DNA of 64,000 nucleotides from Prorocentrum cordatum (GCA_963575745.1 CAUYUJ010017878.1:157747-221746), one strand, 5' to 3'. Positions 9,402 to 19,684 are shown, counted from the first letter of the stretch. Program-made: numbers and translations. The notes: generated by a model not told the origin, from the letters alone.

Positions 9402-9545
9402 CATTCTGAGCAGGATCCGCTGCCGGTGTGTCCCCACGGACGCGATCCACTCGAGACAGCGTTGTCACCCTCCCACCAGCCGCAGTTGGTGGTGTTGGAC
9501 AACATTTGCAGATGGGCATCGCGCCCACGTGTTCCAGCATGTTCG
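9402..9545 (+). mobile_element. TE-C, degenerate copy
   Basis: Retains CATTCTGAGCAGGATCCGCT, a CCACTCGAGACAG box, a GCAGTTGGTGG remnant of the central palindrome, and GACAACATTTG followed by GGGCATCG. The outer TIRs are lost. Confidence 0.55.
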
Positions 9546-9768
9546 GGCGTGCCACGGCGAGGTTCTCCTCCGGACCTCCCACATTCGGAGCAGATCTCTT
9601 TTTTTTTGGGGGGGGGAAGGAGCCCGGGAGGACTCCTGGGGTCGGCGCCGAACCTCCCCCAGCGGCGCGGGCCTCGACGCGCCCCGTGCACCCGGGAGGA
9701 GCGGGGCCCAGTCCAGTTCTTTTTTTGTTCCGGTTGCCAGGGCCCCCTGAACCAGGGCACTGCTATTC

Positions 9769-9896
9769 AGTCGGGCGTGTCCAGATCGTCAACTACTAGT
9801 GTGGGGACGATATTTGCATGTTTGCTGGGGGAGTATGTGTTGATTTTGTTATTTGTCTTCCAAAACCCGCCTCTAGGAGGACATGGTGGACCCAAC
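9769..9896 (+). mobile_element. TE-A element, copy 4 (short)
   Basis: AGTCGGGCGTGTCC at the left and CCGCCTCTAGGAGGACATGG at the right. It lost most of the left arm (128 bp). Confidence 0.65.
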
Positions 9897-10170
9897 TTAT
9901 TTTTGTTCGGGCGCGCCAGGAGGCCATGGGGTTACCAGAGGTCCCCGTGCGTAAGGGCCTGGCTGGGGCGGCTCAGGACGAGAAGCTCACCCAGAGGTCT
10001 AGGTCTAGGCCTCCCACATGGGGTCGACCTGATTAGACAGTGTTTTGGCGATTTCCGGGGCCGTTTTCGATTCGACTTCTTCGCAGCAAAGGCGGCACGA
10101 AGGCAGAACGAGGCAAAACCAAAACAAAACGAAAACGCGAAACACCTGCTTTGGTCGAGCCCTGGCCTCC
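9897..10170. other. Unassigned spacer
   Basis: Contains an A-rich run near 10120 (AACCAAAACAAAACGAAAAC). No gene seen. Confidence 0.35.
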
Positions 10171-10326
10171 TTCGGAGGATCACGCCGCATCGCCGATGCA
10201 TCGACGATGCGGCTCGATGCGGAGCCCCGTGTTCTCCACGCCGACGTCGCCGATGGTTCGACGACGTCGGAGATGCGTCGACGATGCATCGGCGATGCTT
10301 CGTCGATGCGGCACGATCCTCCGACC
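10171..10326 (+). mobile_element. TE-E, TIR element, copy 1
   Basis: Begins TTCGGAGGATCACGCCGCAT and ends GATGCGGCACGATCCTCCGA. The arms are made of CGCCGATGCATCGACGATGC-type strings that also pair internally. Other copies are at 11426 and 22798. Confidence 0.8.
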
Positions 10327-10437
10327 TCATCTTCTCCGACCCCATCCGTGAGGCCTCTGAAAGGGGCGCCCTGGTTGGGGACCCGCGGGCCGAACGAGAA
10401 GGCGTTGGGGCTCGGGGCGGCCTGCCCCCGTGACTTT

Positions 10438-10745
10438 CGGGAGGGCAACCGTCGGACCGAGGTACGAGGTCGAGGTCGGCGCGGGGGGGGGCACCCTGAG
10501 GTTCGTGCTTGTTGGATGTTCTCGTGCACCCTGGGGAGGGTGCCCTTGCATGTTGCGTGCGTCGACTCTTGGGAGGGCAACCGTTGGACCGAGGTACGAG
10601 ATCGAGGTCGGTTCGTGGGGGGGGCACCCGGAGGTTCTTCGTGTTTGTTGGATGTTCTCGTGCACCCTGGGGAGGGTACCCTTGGATCTTACGTGCGTTT
10701 TGGCCAGCGGAGGGTCTCGTGCTCTTGACGGGTGTTGTTCTGTCC
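10438..10745 (+). repeat. DR-U tandem pair (~133-bp units)
   Basis: Two units each with GGGAGGGCAACCGT, GGACCGAGGTACGAG, a G run with CACCC, and GTTGGATGTTCTCGTGCACC. The second unit runs into GTTTTGGCCAGCGGAGGGTC, which matches the 4630 and 33505 copies. Confidence 0.75.
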
Positions 10746-10924
10746 CATGTTCGACTGCACCAGCTACCGTATGTCAGTGGCCCGACGCCACGCCATGGTA
10801 TGAGTTGTCTTGTCTAGACCTGCAGGAGCAGCAGCACCCTCACGGAAGGATGCACGCATGTCACCCTTTCTCCTCTTCCTCCTTCGACGCATTCCCAGCA
10901 TGACCTACAGGTGTCAGTCTGTTC

Positions 10925-11410
10925 CTACGGCCAGACGTTGTGACCTCCGTATCTGAGTTGTCCTTGCTTTGTGCCATGGTGGACACGCGCCTCCAGCATG
11001 CGGTACTGCTTCAGCCGATGGGCCGTGCAGACACACCGCCAGTGATTGAGTGGTTGATTATTTGATTGATTGAGCGAAAGCGAGCGAGCGTAAGCCTTGC
11101 GCCGGACGGAGCGCGAGCAGGGTGAAACATGAGAACATTGGTGCAGAAAGTCGGCACTGTTCACGTCAGGCTCCACCTCTTCACTGCTGACTCCCACGAA
11201 GCCGCTGCTCTGCCTCCTTGACAGACGAATGCAGACAAGGCTTCCCCAGAGCCAGCCATGGACAAAGAATTGCGCATGACCATACTGCCCCAATATTGTC
11301 TTGGGCGTCCTCGCCTGCGTGGGCCGGACGGGGGACGGAGACACAATCCAACTGACTCGAAAACAGAACGACGCACAGGGTCTTCGTCCGGGCGTCTTGC
11401 GAGTTGCCAT
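10925..11410 (-). CDS. Hypothetical open frame, unrecognised
   Basis: A minus-strand frame of 161 codons from ATG at 11410 to a stop at 10925, in one of the few non-repetitive stretches. The frame is open further upstream to 11665, but there it overlaps TE-E. Composition is mixed and not triplet-driven (e.g. SSEEVEPDVNSADFLHQ, NQPLNHWRCVC). There is no signal peptide, clear membrane segment or known motif. It could be a gene piece, or chance openness in GC-rich DNA. Confidence 0.28.
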   Translation of the reverse strand: MATRKTPGRRPCASFCFRVSWIVSPSPVRPTQARTPKTILGQYGHAQFFVHGWLWGSLVCIRLSRRQSSGFVGVSSEEVEPDVNSADFLHQCSHVSPCSRSVRRKAYARSLSLNQSNNQPLNHWRCVCTAHRLKQYRMLEARVHHGTKQGQLRYGGHNVWP

Positions 11411-11425
11411 GTGTAGAGCAGCTGG

Positions 11426-11560
11426 GTCGGAGGATCGCGCCGCATCGCCGATGCATCGCCCATGCGGCACGATGCGCAGCCCGACATTCTTCACCCTGGC
11501 GTCGCCGAAACATCGCCGATGCATCGGCGACGCGTCGGGGATGCGGCGCGGTCCTCCGAC
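11426..11560 (+). mobile_element. TE-E, TIR element, copy 2
   Basis: GTCGGAGGATCGCGCCGCAT at the left and GATGCGGCGCGGTCCTCCGA at the right. The interior has CACCCTGGCGTCGCC. The downstream GGATCCCATCTGGGAGGCCT is shared with copies 1 and 3, so the mobile unit may be longer than the TIR span. Confidence 0.8.
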
Positions 11561-11669
11561 CCCACCAGCTCGGATCCCATCTGGGAGGCCTCCAAAAGGG
11601 TCAACGGGTCGGGTCTGGGAGGTCAGGGTCAGACGGGGAGGTGCAGGAGGGTCGGCGGCGAGCAAGGGG

Positions 11670-11832
11670 GGGAACGTGAGAGAGAAGGCCTTCTCAGGAG
11701 GCGGCGGGGCTTCTCAGAAGCCCAGGGGCCCTCTGAGAAGTTTCCTGTAACTTCTGGGACGGCTTTGGACACTTCTCGGAAGGCCGCAGCTCCGAGCCTC
11801 TGAGAAGGCCCGCCCCTTCTCACTTCACCCCC
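11670..11832 (-). mobile_element. TE-L element, reversed copy
   Basis: Reverse complement of the unit at 39936. Its right end here is CTGAGAAGGCCCGCCCCTTC, and GCTTCTCAGAAG and CTTCTCGGAAGGCC palindromic boxes recur inside. Confidence 0.65.
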
Positions 11833-11959
11833 AGGCTCGCCACCGAAAGGGGGCAGGGAGGGCGTGGGACTGCAACACCGCGAATCAACGTGACCCTTGC
11901 GCCCTGGCAGTCGCACTTCGTTCGGGAAGACTTCTCTTCGGACGTCAACCATAAGAACC

Positions 11960-12960
11960 CTTGAAGACGTGCGTGCGCGGCGCTGATGCGAGAACCACAT
12001 TTTGATAAGGAGCCTCTCTCAATCAGCGGAACTGTTGTCATTTTTTATTCGAATGTGCGTGGCGCTGCGGCGAGAGCCACATTTTCAAAACGACCCGCCC
12101 TCGATATGTGAAACTGTTTCAAACTTTCGAGACGAGTGCGCGCGGCGCTAGGCCGAGAGCCACATTTTGGAACGGAACCGCCCTCCATCCGCAGAATTGC
12201 TGCAATGTTTATATACGATTGTGTGCAGCGCTGAGGCAAGAACCACATTTTGAAAAGCCGTCGTCCTCCATCTTTGAAGCTCTTGCAAGCTGTGAAGACG
12301 AGTGTTCGCGGCGCTGCGGCAAGAGCCGCATAACAAAATATGGACCGCCCTCCATCTGTAGAATTCTTGCACACCTTTGAGACGAGTGTGCGCGGTGGTG
12401 CGTGGAGAGTCAGATGTGTTGACAAGGAGCCGCTCTCCATCCGCAAGATTGCTGCACACGTTTGAGTTGAATGTGCGCGGCGCGAAGGCGAGAGGCACAT
12501 GCTGAAGACAACCCGCCCTCCATCCGGTGAACTTGTCGCTCAGTCTTGCGACGAATGTGCGCGGGGCTGCGGCGAGAGCCACATTTGGAAAACAGCCCGC
12601 CCTCCATCCGTGGCATTCTTGCAAACTGTTGAACGAATGTTGCGCGGTGCCGCGGCGAGAGCCACATTTTGAAAAGGAACCGCGCTCCATCCTTGATGTT
12701 TCTGCGAGCTGTTAAGACGGACGTGGGCGGCGCTACGGCGAGGGCCACATTTTGAAACCACCCGCCCTTCATCCGTAAGATGCTTACACAATTTTAAGAT
12801 GAATGTGCGCGACGCTGCGGCGAGAGCTGTAGTTTGAAAAGGAACCGCCCTCCATCCTGGAACGTCTTGCAGTGCCTAAGACGAGTGTTCGTGGTGCGAA
12901 GGCGAGAGCCACACTTTGAAGACGGCCCGCCCTCCATCTGTAAAGCTGCTGCGTGTTTAA
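11960..12960 (+). repeat. SAT-93 array (about 10 units)
   Basis: About ten units of 90-95 bp, each with a GAATGTGCGCGGCGCTGCGG-like head, CGAGAGCCACATTTTGAAAA, an MCCGCCCTCCATCC linker and TGCAAAC. Divergence between adjacent units is roughly 10-25% by eye. Arginine-rich frames across it are artefacts. Confidence 0.9.
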
Positions 12961-13330
12961 CTCCCCTGGATCATACATGGACAGGAAGTCCCAGGCGAAG
13001 CGCCCGGCCCGCCCTACCAGCACGTCCCGGTGTTTGACAGGGAGGCGTTGAGTATTCGAGAGAGGGATGGAGAAGGAGAAGAAGGACAAGGAACAAAAAG
13101 ACGGCGAAGGAAAAGGAAAAGGAGAAAGAGGAGGAGGTGGAGGAGGAGGAGCAGGAGTAGGACGGGGATGAGCAAGACAACGAGGAGGCTGGCGGTTGAC
13201 GGCGGGGTCGACGGTGGCGGCGGCGGTGGCGAGGACGATGAGGGAGGAGGAGGAGGAGGACGAGGACGAGGACGAGGACCAGTGTAAACCCAAGAGTCGT
13301 CAACGATAGCTCCCTCTCTATAGGCCCCTA
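12960..13330 (+). repeat. Composite repeat HOR: linker, AGG tract, right linker
   Basis: Linker with AGTCCCAGGCGAAGCGCCC and GACAGGGAGGCGTT, then AGG/GGA/GAC triplets (13060-13275), then CCAGTGTAAACCCAAGAGTC and ATAGGCCCCTACAG. The same order occurs at 57040-57250. Confidence 0.75.
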
Positions 13331-13560
13331 CAGTGGTTTATTCCCGATGAGGGAAATGTCGCGTTGGACGACAACCGTTTGAAGATCCTGAAGCATGCCA
13401 AAACATGGTTCTCGGGACTCCGACGCCACGGATTCACCTGACTGTTGCGCCTTGAGGATCCTGAATCGTACCAGAACGCCTTTTACACCTCGAATCAACG
13501 TACCTGCTGTGCCCACATAAGCCTGGATCTTTCCAAGCACAGCACTTCTTGTACGTAGAT
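13330..13560 (+). repeat. Composite repeat HOR: right segment
   Basis: Contains ACCGTTTGAAGATCCTGAAG, CATGCCAAAACA, TTCTCGGGACTCC, GGATCCTGAATCGTACCAGA. Matches 56560-56730 and 57290-57420 directly and 3100-3260 in reverse. Confidence 0.75.
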
Positions 13561-14000
13561 CGTGGGAAACAGTGAAATTCTTGCAACATTTATCAACGAA
13601 TGTGTGCGGCGCTAAAGCGAGAACCACATGTTGAAAAGGCATTGCCTTCAATCCGAGAAACTCTCGCAAATGTTATGAACGAATGTGCGGGGCGCTAGGG
13701 CGAGAGCCACATTTTGAAAACGGGTCGCCATCAAGGCGTTGAACCCCTTGCAAATGTTTACATCGATTGTTCGGGGCGCTAACGCGAGAGCCACACTTTG
13801 AGAACGGACCACCCTCAATCCGTGAAATTATTGCAATGCTTGTTAAACGAATGTGCGCGGCGCTAGGGCGAGAATCACATTTTGAAAACGAGCCGTCCTC
13901 AATCTGCGATACACTTGCAAATGTTTAGATCGAAGTAGCGCGGCGCTAGGGCGAGAACCACATTTTGAAAACGGCCCGCCTTCACCTGTGAAACTGCTTC
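13560..14000 (+). repeat. SAT-93 array (about 5 units)
   Basis: Five units with CGAGARCCACATTTTGAAAA spaced about 90 bp. Heads read GAATGTGCGGGGCGCTAGGG. It is continuous with composite segments on both sides. Confidence 0.85.
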
Positions 14001-14105
14001 CAACTGAGTAATAAGTGGCGAGGAAGTCTCAGGCGGAACGCCAGGCCCGCTCTAAACACTGGCTACTGGGTGCGACAGGGAGACGTTATTCATAAGGAAT
14101 GGATG
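14000..14105 (+). repeat. Composite repeat HOR: left linker
   Basis: GAAGTCTCAGGCGGAACGCC, CTGGCTACTGGGTGCGACAG, GGGAGACGTTATTCATAAGG. It leads straight into an AGG tract, as at 57050 and 57830. Confidence 0.75.
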
Positions 14106-14640
14106 AGAAGGAGCGGGAGGAGGAGGAGAAGAAGGAGGAGGAGGAAGAGGAGGAAGATGATGAGAAGGAGGAGGAGGAGGACAGGGGTAAGAAGAACAAC
14201 GGGTAGGCTGGCGGGTGACGCCGGCGGCGACGGCGGCGGCGGTGGCGAGGACGATGAGTGAGGTGAGGAGGAGGAGGAGGGGGAGGAGGAGGAGGAGGAG
14301 GAGGAGGAGGAGGAGGAGGAGGAGGAGGGGGAGAGGGAGGAGGAGGAGAGGGAGGAGGAGGAGGAGGAGGAGAGGAGGAGAGGAGGAGGAGCAGGTCGAG
14401 GAAATGGAGGAGGAGGAGGAGGAGGAGGAGGGGGAAGAGGAGGAAGAGGAGGAGGAGGAGGAGGAGGAGGAGGGGGAAGAGGAGGAATAGGAGGAGGAGG
14501 AGGAGGAGGAACAGGACGAGGAAAAGGAGGGGGAGGAGGAGTAGGAGGAGAAGGAGGGGGAGGAGGGGGAGGGAGGAGCAAGGAAGGACGGATCAGGAGG
14601 AGGAGGAGGAAGAAGAGGAGGAGGAGGAGAACGAGGAGGA
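14105..14640 (+). repeat. AGG/GGA triplet tract
   Basis: Over 500 bp of purine-only or nearly purine-only AGG repeats. A GACGGCGGC segment (14190-14250) interrupts it near the start, as at 13195. Predicted Ser/Pro or Arg frames are artefacts. Confidence 0.9.
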
Positions 14641-14860
14641 ACAGGGGGAGGAGAGGAAGCCGAAGCCGAAGGAGGGCGGGCGACGGCGGCCTCGGCGACG
14701 ACCCCGCTGGCGCCACGCGCGAGGCCCTCCGGATGCACCAGGGCGGCCGGGCAGCAGGCCGCGGCGACGACGGCGGGCGGCAGCGGCCTCGGCGGCGGCG
14801 GCGGCGAGTGCGCCTCGGCGGCGGCGGCGAGGAGGTGGGGCGTCCATGGCAGGAAGAGTC

Positions 14861-14946
14861 AAGTCGGGCCTGTCCCTCTACAGGGGGAATATGCAAAAAC
14901 AGTAAAAAGTAGTATGTTTTTGTTATGCTATTTGTTTTGCTGACCA
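14861..14946 (+). mobile_element. TE-A left half, copy 5
   Basis: AAGTCGGGCCTGTCCCTCTA, GGGGGAATATGCAAAAACAG, then AGTAGTATG. No right terminus follows, so this copy is truncated. Confidence 0.75.
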
Positions 14947-15060
14947 TGCTGGAAGATCCGTAAGGGCTTCGCTCCTTGCAGCCGGCCCCCTGTCTCGGAT
15001 AATGGGAGATGCAAAAGCTAAATCATGAGGCCTGGGCGCCGCCGTGAAGCAGTGTCGGGA

Positions 15061-15625
15061 CTTGTTTGTTTTTGGACCCTGACCCTACGGATCTGCGTGA
15101 GGGGTGCCACCTAATTTCAGAAATGTTGCAAATCCTTTTGTTTTTGGACCCTGACCCTACGGATCTGCATGAGGGGTGCCACCGAATTTCAGAAATGTGG
15201 CAAATCCCATGTGTTTTTGGACCCTGACCCTGTCGATCCGCATGAGGGGTGCCACCGAGTTTCAGAAATGTTGAGAATCTTTAGGGTTTTCGGACCCTGA
15301 CCCCGCAGATCTGCGTGAGGGGTGCCATCGAATTCCAGAAATGTGGCAAATCCCATCTGTTTTTGGACCCTGACCCCGCCGATCTGCGTGAGGGGTGTCA
15401 TTTTTGAGGAATGTGGAGAATCCCTTATGTTTTTGGACCCTGACCCCGCCGATCTGCGTGAGGGGTGCCACCGAATGTCAGACATGTAGCAAATCCCATG
15501 TGTTTGTTGCACCCTGACCCCGCCGATCTGCGTGAAGGGTGCCTGTCAGAAATGTGGCAAATCCCATGTGTTTTTGGACCCTGACCCCGCCGATCTGCGT
15601 GAGGTGTGCCAGCAAATTTCAGAAT
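15061..15625 (+). repeat. SAT-72 array (about 8 units)
   Basis: TTTTTGGACCCTGACCC followed by GATCTGCGTGAGGGGTGCCA and TTTCAGAAATGTGGCAAATC, repeated every 72-73 bp from 15069. The last units are shortened. No homology to the other arrays. Confidence 0.9.
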
Positions 15626-15970
15626 GTGGCTCCAGATGGCGCTGTTTGGGGTCCGGACTGGCTGCAACACACGACGCTCAAGTCTTGGCCTGATCTACCC
15701 GACGCCCTACGTCGACACCCTACCCGACACCATACGTCGACGCCCTATGCGATGCACACGCCGCGTGGCCCGCCGCCAGGGCTAGCCAATGATGAGGTTT
15801 ATGGTTTAGGTCCTCGGGTTAGTTAGGGTTTAGGGTCAGCGCCCCATGGAGCGCATTCAATCCCTGAACCCTAAGGCCCTGGATGAGAACATGCGACTGG
15901 CAACTGATGATGATGACGCTGCTAATGATGATGCTGTTGCTGATGCTGTTACTGATGATGCTGATCATGA
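15626..15970. other. Unassigned, with short telomere-like motif
   Basis: CTACGTCGACACCCTACCCG strings repeat loosely at 15700-15750. GGGTTAGTTAGGGTTTAGGG at about 15813-15832 resembles two or three TTTAGGG telomere repeats, too few to call a telomere. Confidence 0.4.
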
Positions 15971-15974
15971 TGAT

Positions 15975-16101
15975 GACCTTCCACCCTCTTGCGCTACGCC
16001 CAAACGCTTGTTCCTGGTTCCGGCGAGTTCCAGAAGAACGCACAGACATTATGAGACATCGTTCCTTGTCTCCTGTTTCCGCCGCTGTCACAGCCTGCAC
16101 C

Positions 16102-16174
<73 letters not shown>

Positions 16175-16667
16175 ACATCATCACCAGCGCCATCACCATC
16201 ACGTCACGAGCATCGCCAGTATTGCACCAGAGCGCTTCACTGCCACTGCATCTCTAGGACGTATCTTCTCAGCTGAAGAATTGCCTGGGGAATACGGGGA
16301 GGAGCGGGGGGTCGAGGAGTTCGCTCGCTCCTCCCCGCATCCCCCAGGCACGCCCTCAACGACCAGCTAAGAAGGTACGTCCTAGAGATGCACTGGCAGT
16401 TAAGCACTCTGGTGCAGTACTGGCGATAATCGTGACGTGATGCTGATGATGATGGCGATGGTGGTGATGATGACGATGATGATGATGTTTATGATGGGGA
16501 CGAGGGTGAAGGCTGTGATGGCGGAAGAGAGAAGGAGCGATGTCTCAGAATGTCATTGCGTTCTTATGGAACTCTCTGGAACCTCCAAACATTCATCACA
16601 ACCATTGAAAACCTTACGCATTTCAAGATAATTCAGCGTTTGAGGTAGCGCAAAAGGGTGGAAGGTC
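15975..16667. repeat. Giant imperfect hairpin, ~340-nt arms
   Basis: The left arm (15975-16306) pairs with the right arm (16326-16667). Matching landmarks from the outside in: GACCTTCCACCCTCTT with AAGGGTGGAAGGTC; GCGCTAC; AGTTCCA and AGAACGCA; GAGACATCG; ACGTCACGA; CTGCATCTCTAGGACGTA with TACGTCCTAGAGATGCA; TGCCTGGGG with CCCCAGGCA; GGAGCG with CGCTCC. The loop is about 19 nt. Paired positions sum to 32632-32642 throughout, so indels are few. Identity is around 80-85% by eye. It is either a foldback element or a long hairpin-RNA locus. Confidence 0.9.
16103..16190 (+). repeat. ATC triplet tract in hairpin left arm
   Basis: About 25 ATC repeats. The opposite arm has only interrupted GATGATGATG (16441-16495), so one arm expanded after the hairpin formed or the other decayed. 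Confidence 0.85.
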
Positions 16668-17200
16668 AGCACGGAAGGTCTGGAATAATGAGGTGGAGGG
16701 AGATCCGCCATGTGTCAAGGGAGGCCAAACCACCCGGACCGGACAATTGGCATTTACTAAACGGCCTTGGGCGTTTACTAAACAGCCTTGCCCTGCTTGA
16801 TTCCTTCTTTGGGTGCGTTTTCTAAACGGCTTCGCGTGTCGGGGTGGTTATTCTCGGGGTGGGTTTTCTGCCCTCTAAGGTGGGCCCCGGGAAGCCACCC
16901 CCGAACAAACATCCGAGGAGGCGTGGGGGTGCGGGAAAGAGAGAGAGGGAAGCTGTGCATGTCAGAGGTGCACTGGCAGAGATCGGCGACGCGCTCCACC
17001 GCCAACGGCGCCGCCGAGCACTGAGACGGCGCACGCGAAGCGCAACGATCGGGCGGGTGGTAAGGGGGGGGGGACCTTGATCGGGGCTGACGAGCGGGGC
17101 CCCTCTTGGGCCCCTGCTGGCTCCACAAGGAGCCCCAAAAGGGGCCCTTCAGGGCCCTTTTCTGCACCCCCCTTGCAGGTCACCCCCCATGACCACACGC
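16668..17200. other. Unassigned spacer
   Basis: A doubled GTTTACTAAACRGCCTTG string at 16750-16790 is the only repeat. The rest shows no gene or family match. Confidence 0.4.
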
Positions 17201-17204
17201 CCGA

Positions 17205-17205
17205 A

Positions 17206-17258
<53 letters not shown>

Positions 17259-17263
17259 ACCGC

Positions 17264-17297
<34 letters not shown>

Positions 17298-17300
17298 CAG
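17205..17300 (+). repeat. ACG triplet tract
   Basis: About 30 ACG repeats with a CCGCCGACGGCG interruption. Confidence 0.9.
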
Positions 17301-17750
17301 GGCCATCGCCGGGCAAAGCCGCGCGGCCGGTGAGGCCAGTCGGGCCGGGCGAAAGGGGGGGATAGCCGCCTCTGGCGCCGGGAGGCGCCGGAGGCGGCAG
17401 GTATCGAGGAATGGGCCCCTCGTTGGGGCCGAAACAGGCTGCACGCAGCAGATGTCGTAACCCCCCCCTGTCCCAATCCCCCCCTTTCGTTCGGCCCGAG
17501 CCAGGCGGGCCGTTCTGGCCGGCGCGCCGCTCCCGCGCGCGACGAGCGTCGGCCGCCGCCCGGCCGCCGCCGCCGCAGAGGCGCCCCCGCCGCCGCCGGC
17601 GGGGCCGCCACGCGGCCGGCGCCCGCCGCCGACGGCGCCGCCGAGGAGGCCCCCCGGTGGCGCTCGGGTGGGCCCGCTCGCTCTGCTCGGGGGCCCCCAG
17701 ACGGGGCAGTGACCACACCGCGTGGTGAGTCCCCAGACCCCCTCGAGTAG
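17301..17750. other. Unassigned very GC-rich stretch
   Basis: CGCCGCCG-rich sequence with several open frames on both strands, all dominated by Arg, Ala, Pro and Gly. None has gene-like composition. Confidence 0.4.
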
Positions 17751-17754
17751 TGAA

Positions 17755-17925
17755 AAACTCATGAGGGGAGGTTTTTCCTAATTTTTTCGGCCTCTGGGGC
17801 CCCTCACCGGGCCTCGGGAGCGTCACAAAACGACTCAGGATGCAAAACCGGTCCCGGGAATGGGTCGAGATCTTTGGCGGTCGACGTCATGAAAAAATCA
17901 TGACGTCGGGGGTCTGGGTCGGTGG
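17755..17925 (+). repeat. DR-M dispersed repeat, copy 2
   Basis: Same order of boxes as at 5808, with a near-perfect short hairpin: GACGTCATGA and TCATGACGTC separated by four A residues at about 17884-17907. Confidence 0.75.
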
Positions 17926-18087
17926 GGATTCGGGGTCACTGCACGGTTTCGGGACTCGGGTCGTTCTCCGAGGACGTCTCGGGCGACCGGGGCATCCGAG
18001 GTCCCAAAGCCGTGCGTTGACGGACCGTGCGGTGAGGTCTTGAGGGGATTTCGAGGTCACGGCTCGGTCCGTCACCGCACCGTTTCG

Positions 18088-18275
18088 GGACTCCAACGCT
18101 CTGCATGCCCAATAGCAGTTCCTGTTCATTTTGAGCAGGACTCGCTGTCCACGCCGCCGCGGCCTGTGTCCACTCGAGACAGAAGGCCGCCTACCCAACC
18201 GCGGCCGCCGTTGGTTTGGGACAAGATTTGTGATTGGGCATTGTACTAATGTTTCCGTACCCATGTCGGGCGTCC
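18088..18275 (+). mobile_element. TE-C, copy with degraded left TIR
   Basis: CCTGTTCATTTTGAGCAGGA, CCACTCGAGACAGAAGGC, CCGCGGCCGCCG, and right end TTGGGCATTGTACTAATGTT then ACCCATGTCGGGCGTCC. The left end keeps only GCATGCCCAATAGCAG. Confidence 0.7.
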
Positions 18276-18619
18276 AAAGCCATCGCCCTGAGCGTGCCAG
18301 CCTGCAAGCCGACGCATCATCGTAGCAAGCCTAGGCATGGCCGTGTCGATGCCTCGGGTGCCTTTGCATCTGCATAAGTATACATACGAATGCATCGAGG
18401 GATGCGCCCATTGACGTACGGTAGCTGGACGTAGCTGGGCGCAGCCGATGCTTGGGCGTCGACCTGGTGATGCCCAGGAATCGAGCTGGCGATGCCTCGG
18501 CATCGGCAGGAGGGTGCGTAGGGTAGGCATCGATGGTTCGAGGGCCTTGCCAAGGTGGCGCTTGTTTCGGTGGGCGAGCAAGCTTCGCCGTGCAGGAAGC
18601 GGCGCCCAGACCCTCTCGC
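18276..18619. other. Unassigned, CGATGC-rich
   Basis: Loose repetition of GATGC/GCATC words (e.g. GCGATGCCTCGGCATCGGC) makes many small palindromes. A minus-strand open frame (18317-18553) is probably a by-product. Confidence 0.4.
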
Positions 18620-18790
18620 GTTGTGAAAACAATCACGTCGGAAGGTTCTACGCTGTTTTCGGCCTCTGGGGTCCCTTATTGGGCCTCGGGACCGTCGACA
18701 AACGAGTCAGGATGAAAAGCCAGTTCCTGGGAAGGGGTCCACACTTCTGGATGTCGACGTTGTGAAAAAATAGTGGCGTCGGGGATCTGG
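18620..18790 (+). repeat. DR-M dispersed repeat, copy 3
   Basis: GTGAAAACAATCACGTCGGA, TTTTCGGCCTCTGGGG, GGGCCTCGGGACCGTC, then GTCGACGTTGTGAAAAAATA and GGCGTCGGGGATCTGGG. It lies about 700 bp downstream of copy 2 in the same orientation. Confidence 0.7.
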
Positions 18791-19212
18791 GTCCTGAGGG
18801 AAACGTGTCTCGGGTTTCTTCGCCGTGTTCGGGCTCCTGTGGCCCTCCATGCACGGGCCCCAGGAATGAGGAACCTGTCCTGGGAGAAGGCCGTTGGGTA
18901 CGTGACCCGTTTCCAACAGGATCCGTTTCTCTCATGTTAAGACAGTTATTTGCTTCTAGGAGGCCAATAGTTGGGGCATATGCCAAGTAGCGCTCTCGCG
19001 TTCTAGCCACCAGCGTGTATGTAAAGGCTCATTGGGTGTCGCTACCTATATGAACGCATTCGGGGTGGATACCCGTCTATCGACAACGCGGTCGTTTCGT
19101 CCGGCGCAGTACAAGGTGGAGGAAAAGAGGTGGAATAAAAGATTAGATCCGTGCTGGTGTTCGAAAGTTGGTCCCACACGGTACTCCAATGTCTCTTCGG
19201 AAAACAGACCGG
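18791..19212. other. Unassigned spacer
   Basis: No repeat family member or convincing frame found. Confidence 0.35.
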
Positions 19213-19565
19213 CATGAACGTATTTTCTCAGAGGTCCACGCGGATTTCTTGGATCGGCGCCGGAACCCCTTGCCGGCGCCTCTGCTGCCACCCCAGGCGC
19301 GCTCCGCGCGCCAGCATGGAGGAGTCGGACGGGGCTCGGACGAGGATAGTCAAATCCGTTCCAGACCGTTCCGGAACGCTCTCAGGGCGTTCCGGAACGC
19401 TCTCTGAGAGGGCCGCGACGCCCGAGACATCTTCCGGAGCCGCCGGACTTCCGAGTTTCTCGATTTGCCCACCCGAATTCCTCCTCGTCCTGGCTTCGCC
19501 CGAGGGATGGTCCAGCGCCGATCCAAGGAATATGCGCGGACCTCCAAGAAGTTACATTTCTATGC
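19213..19565 (+). mobile_element. TE-D copy 2, split by TE-K
   Basis: The left arm (CACGCGGATTTCTTGGATCG, central GGCGCGCTCCGCGCGCCAG) is at 19213-19320. The right arm (CCAGCGCCGATCCAAGGAAT, GCGCGGACCTCC) is at 19509-19565. The two parts join to a normal TE-D if 19330-19503 is removed. Confidence 0.7.
19330..19503 (+). mobile_element. TE-K element, copy 1 (nested)
   Basis: CGGGGCTCGGACGAGGAT at the left, CCTCGTCCTGGCTTCGCCCG at the right (inverted). The interior has CCGTTCCGGAACGCTCT-type palindromes, and GGCCGCGACGCCCGAGACAT. Other copies are at 34187, 46305 and 61258. Confidence 0.7.
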
Positions 19566-19684
19566 GGGCACTTTCCGGTGGTGCCTCCGTCCTCTTGGGG
19601 GGGGGGGGGGCAGGCGCGCCGCGCGCGCGCGCGGGAGGCCGCCGCAGCGGTGCCCTTTGGGATTGGCGTGTGGGGCGTTGAGGG

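Noticed and set aside
15813-15832. Telomere-like GGGTTAGTTAGGGTTTAGGG
   Set aside because: Too short and isolated for a telomere or a clear interstitial telomere repeat.
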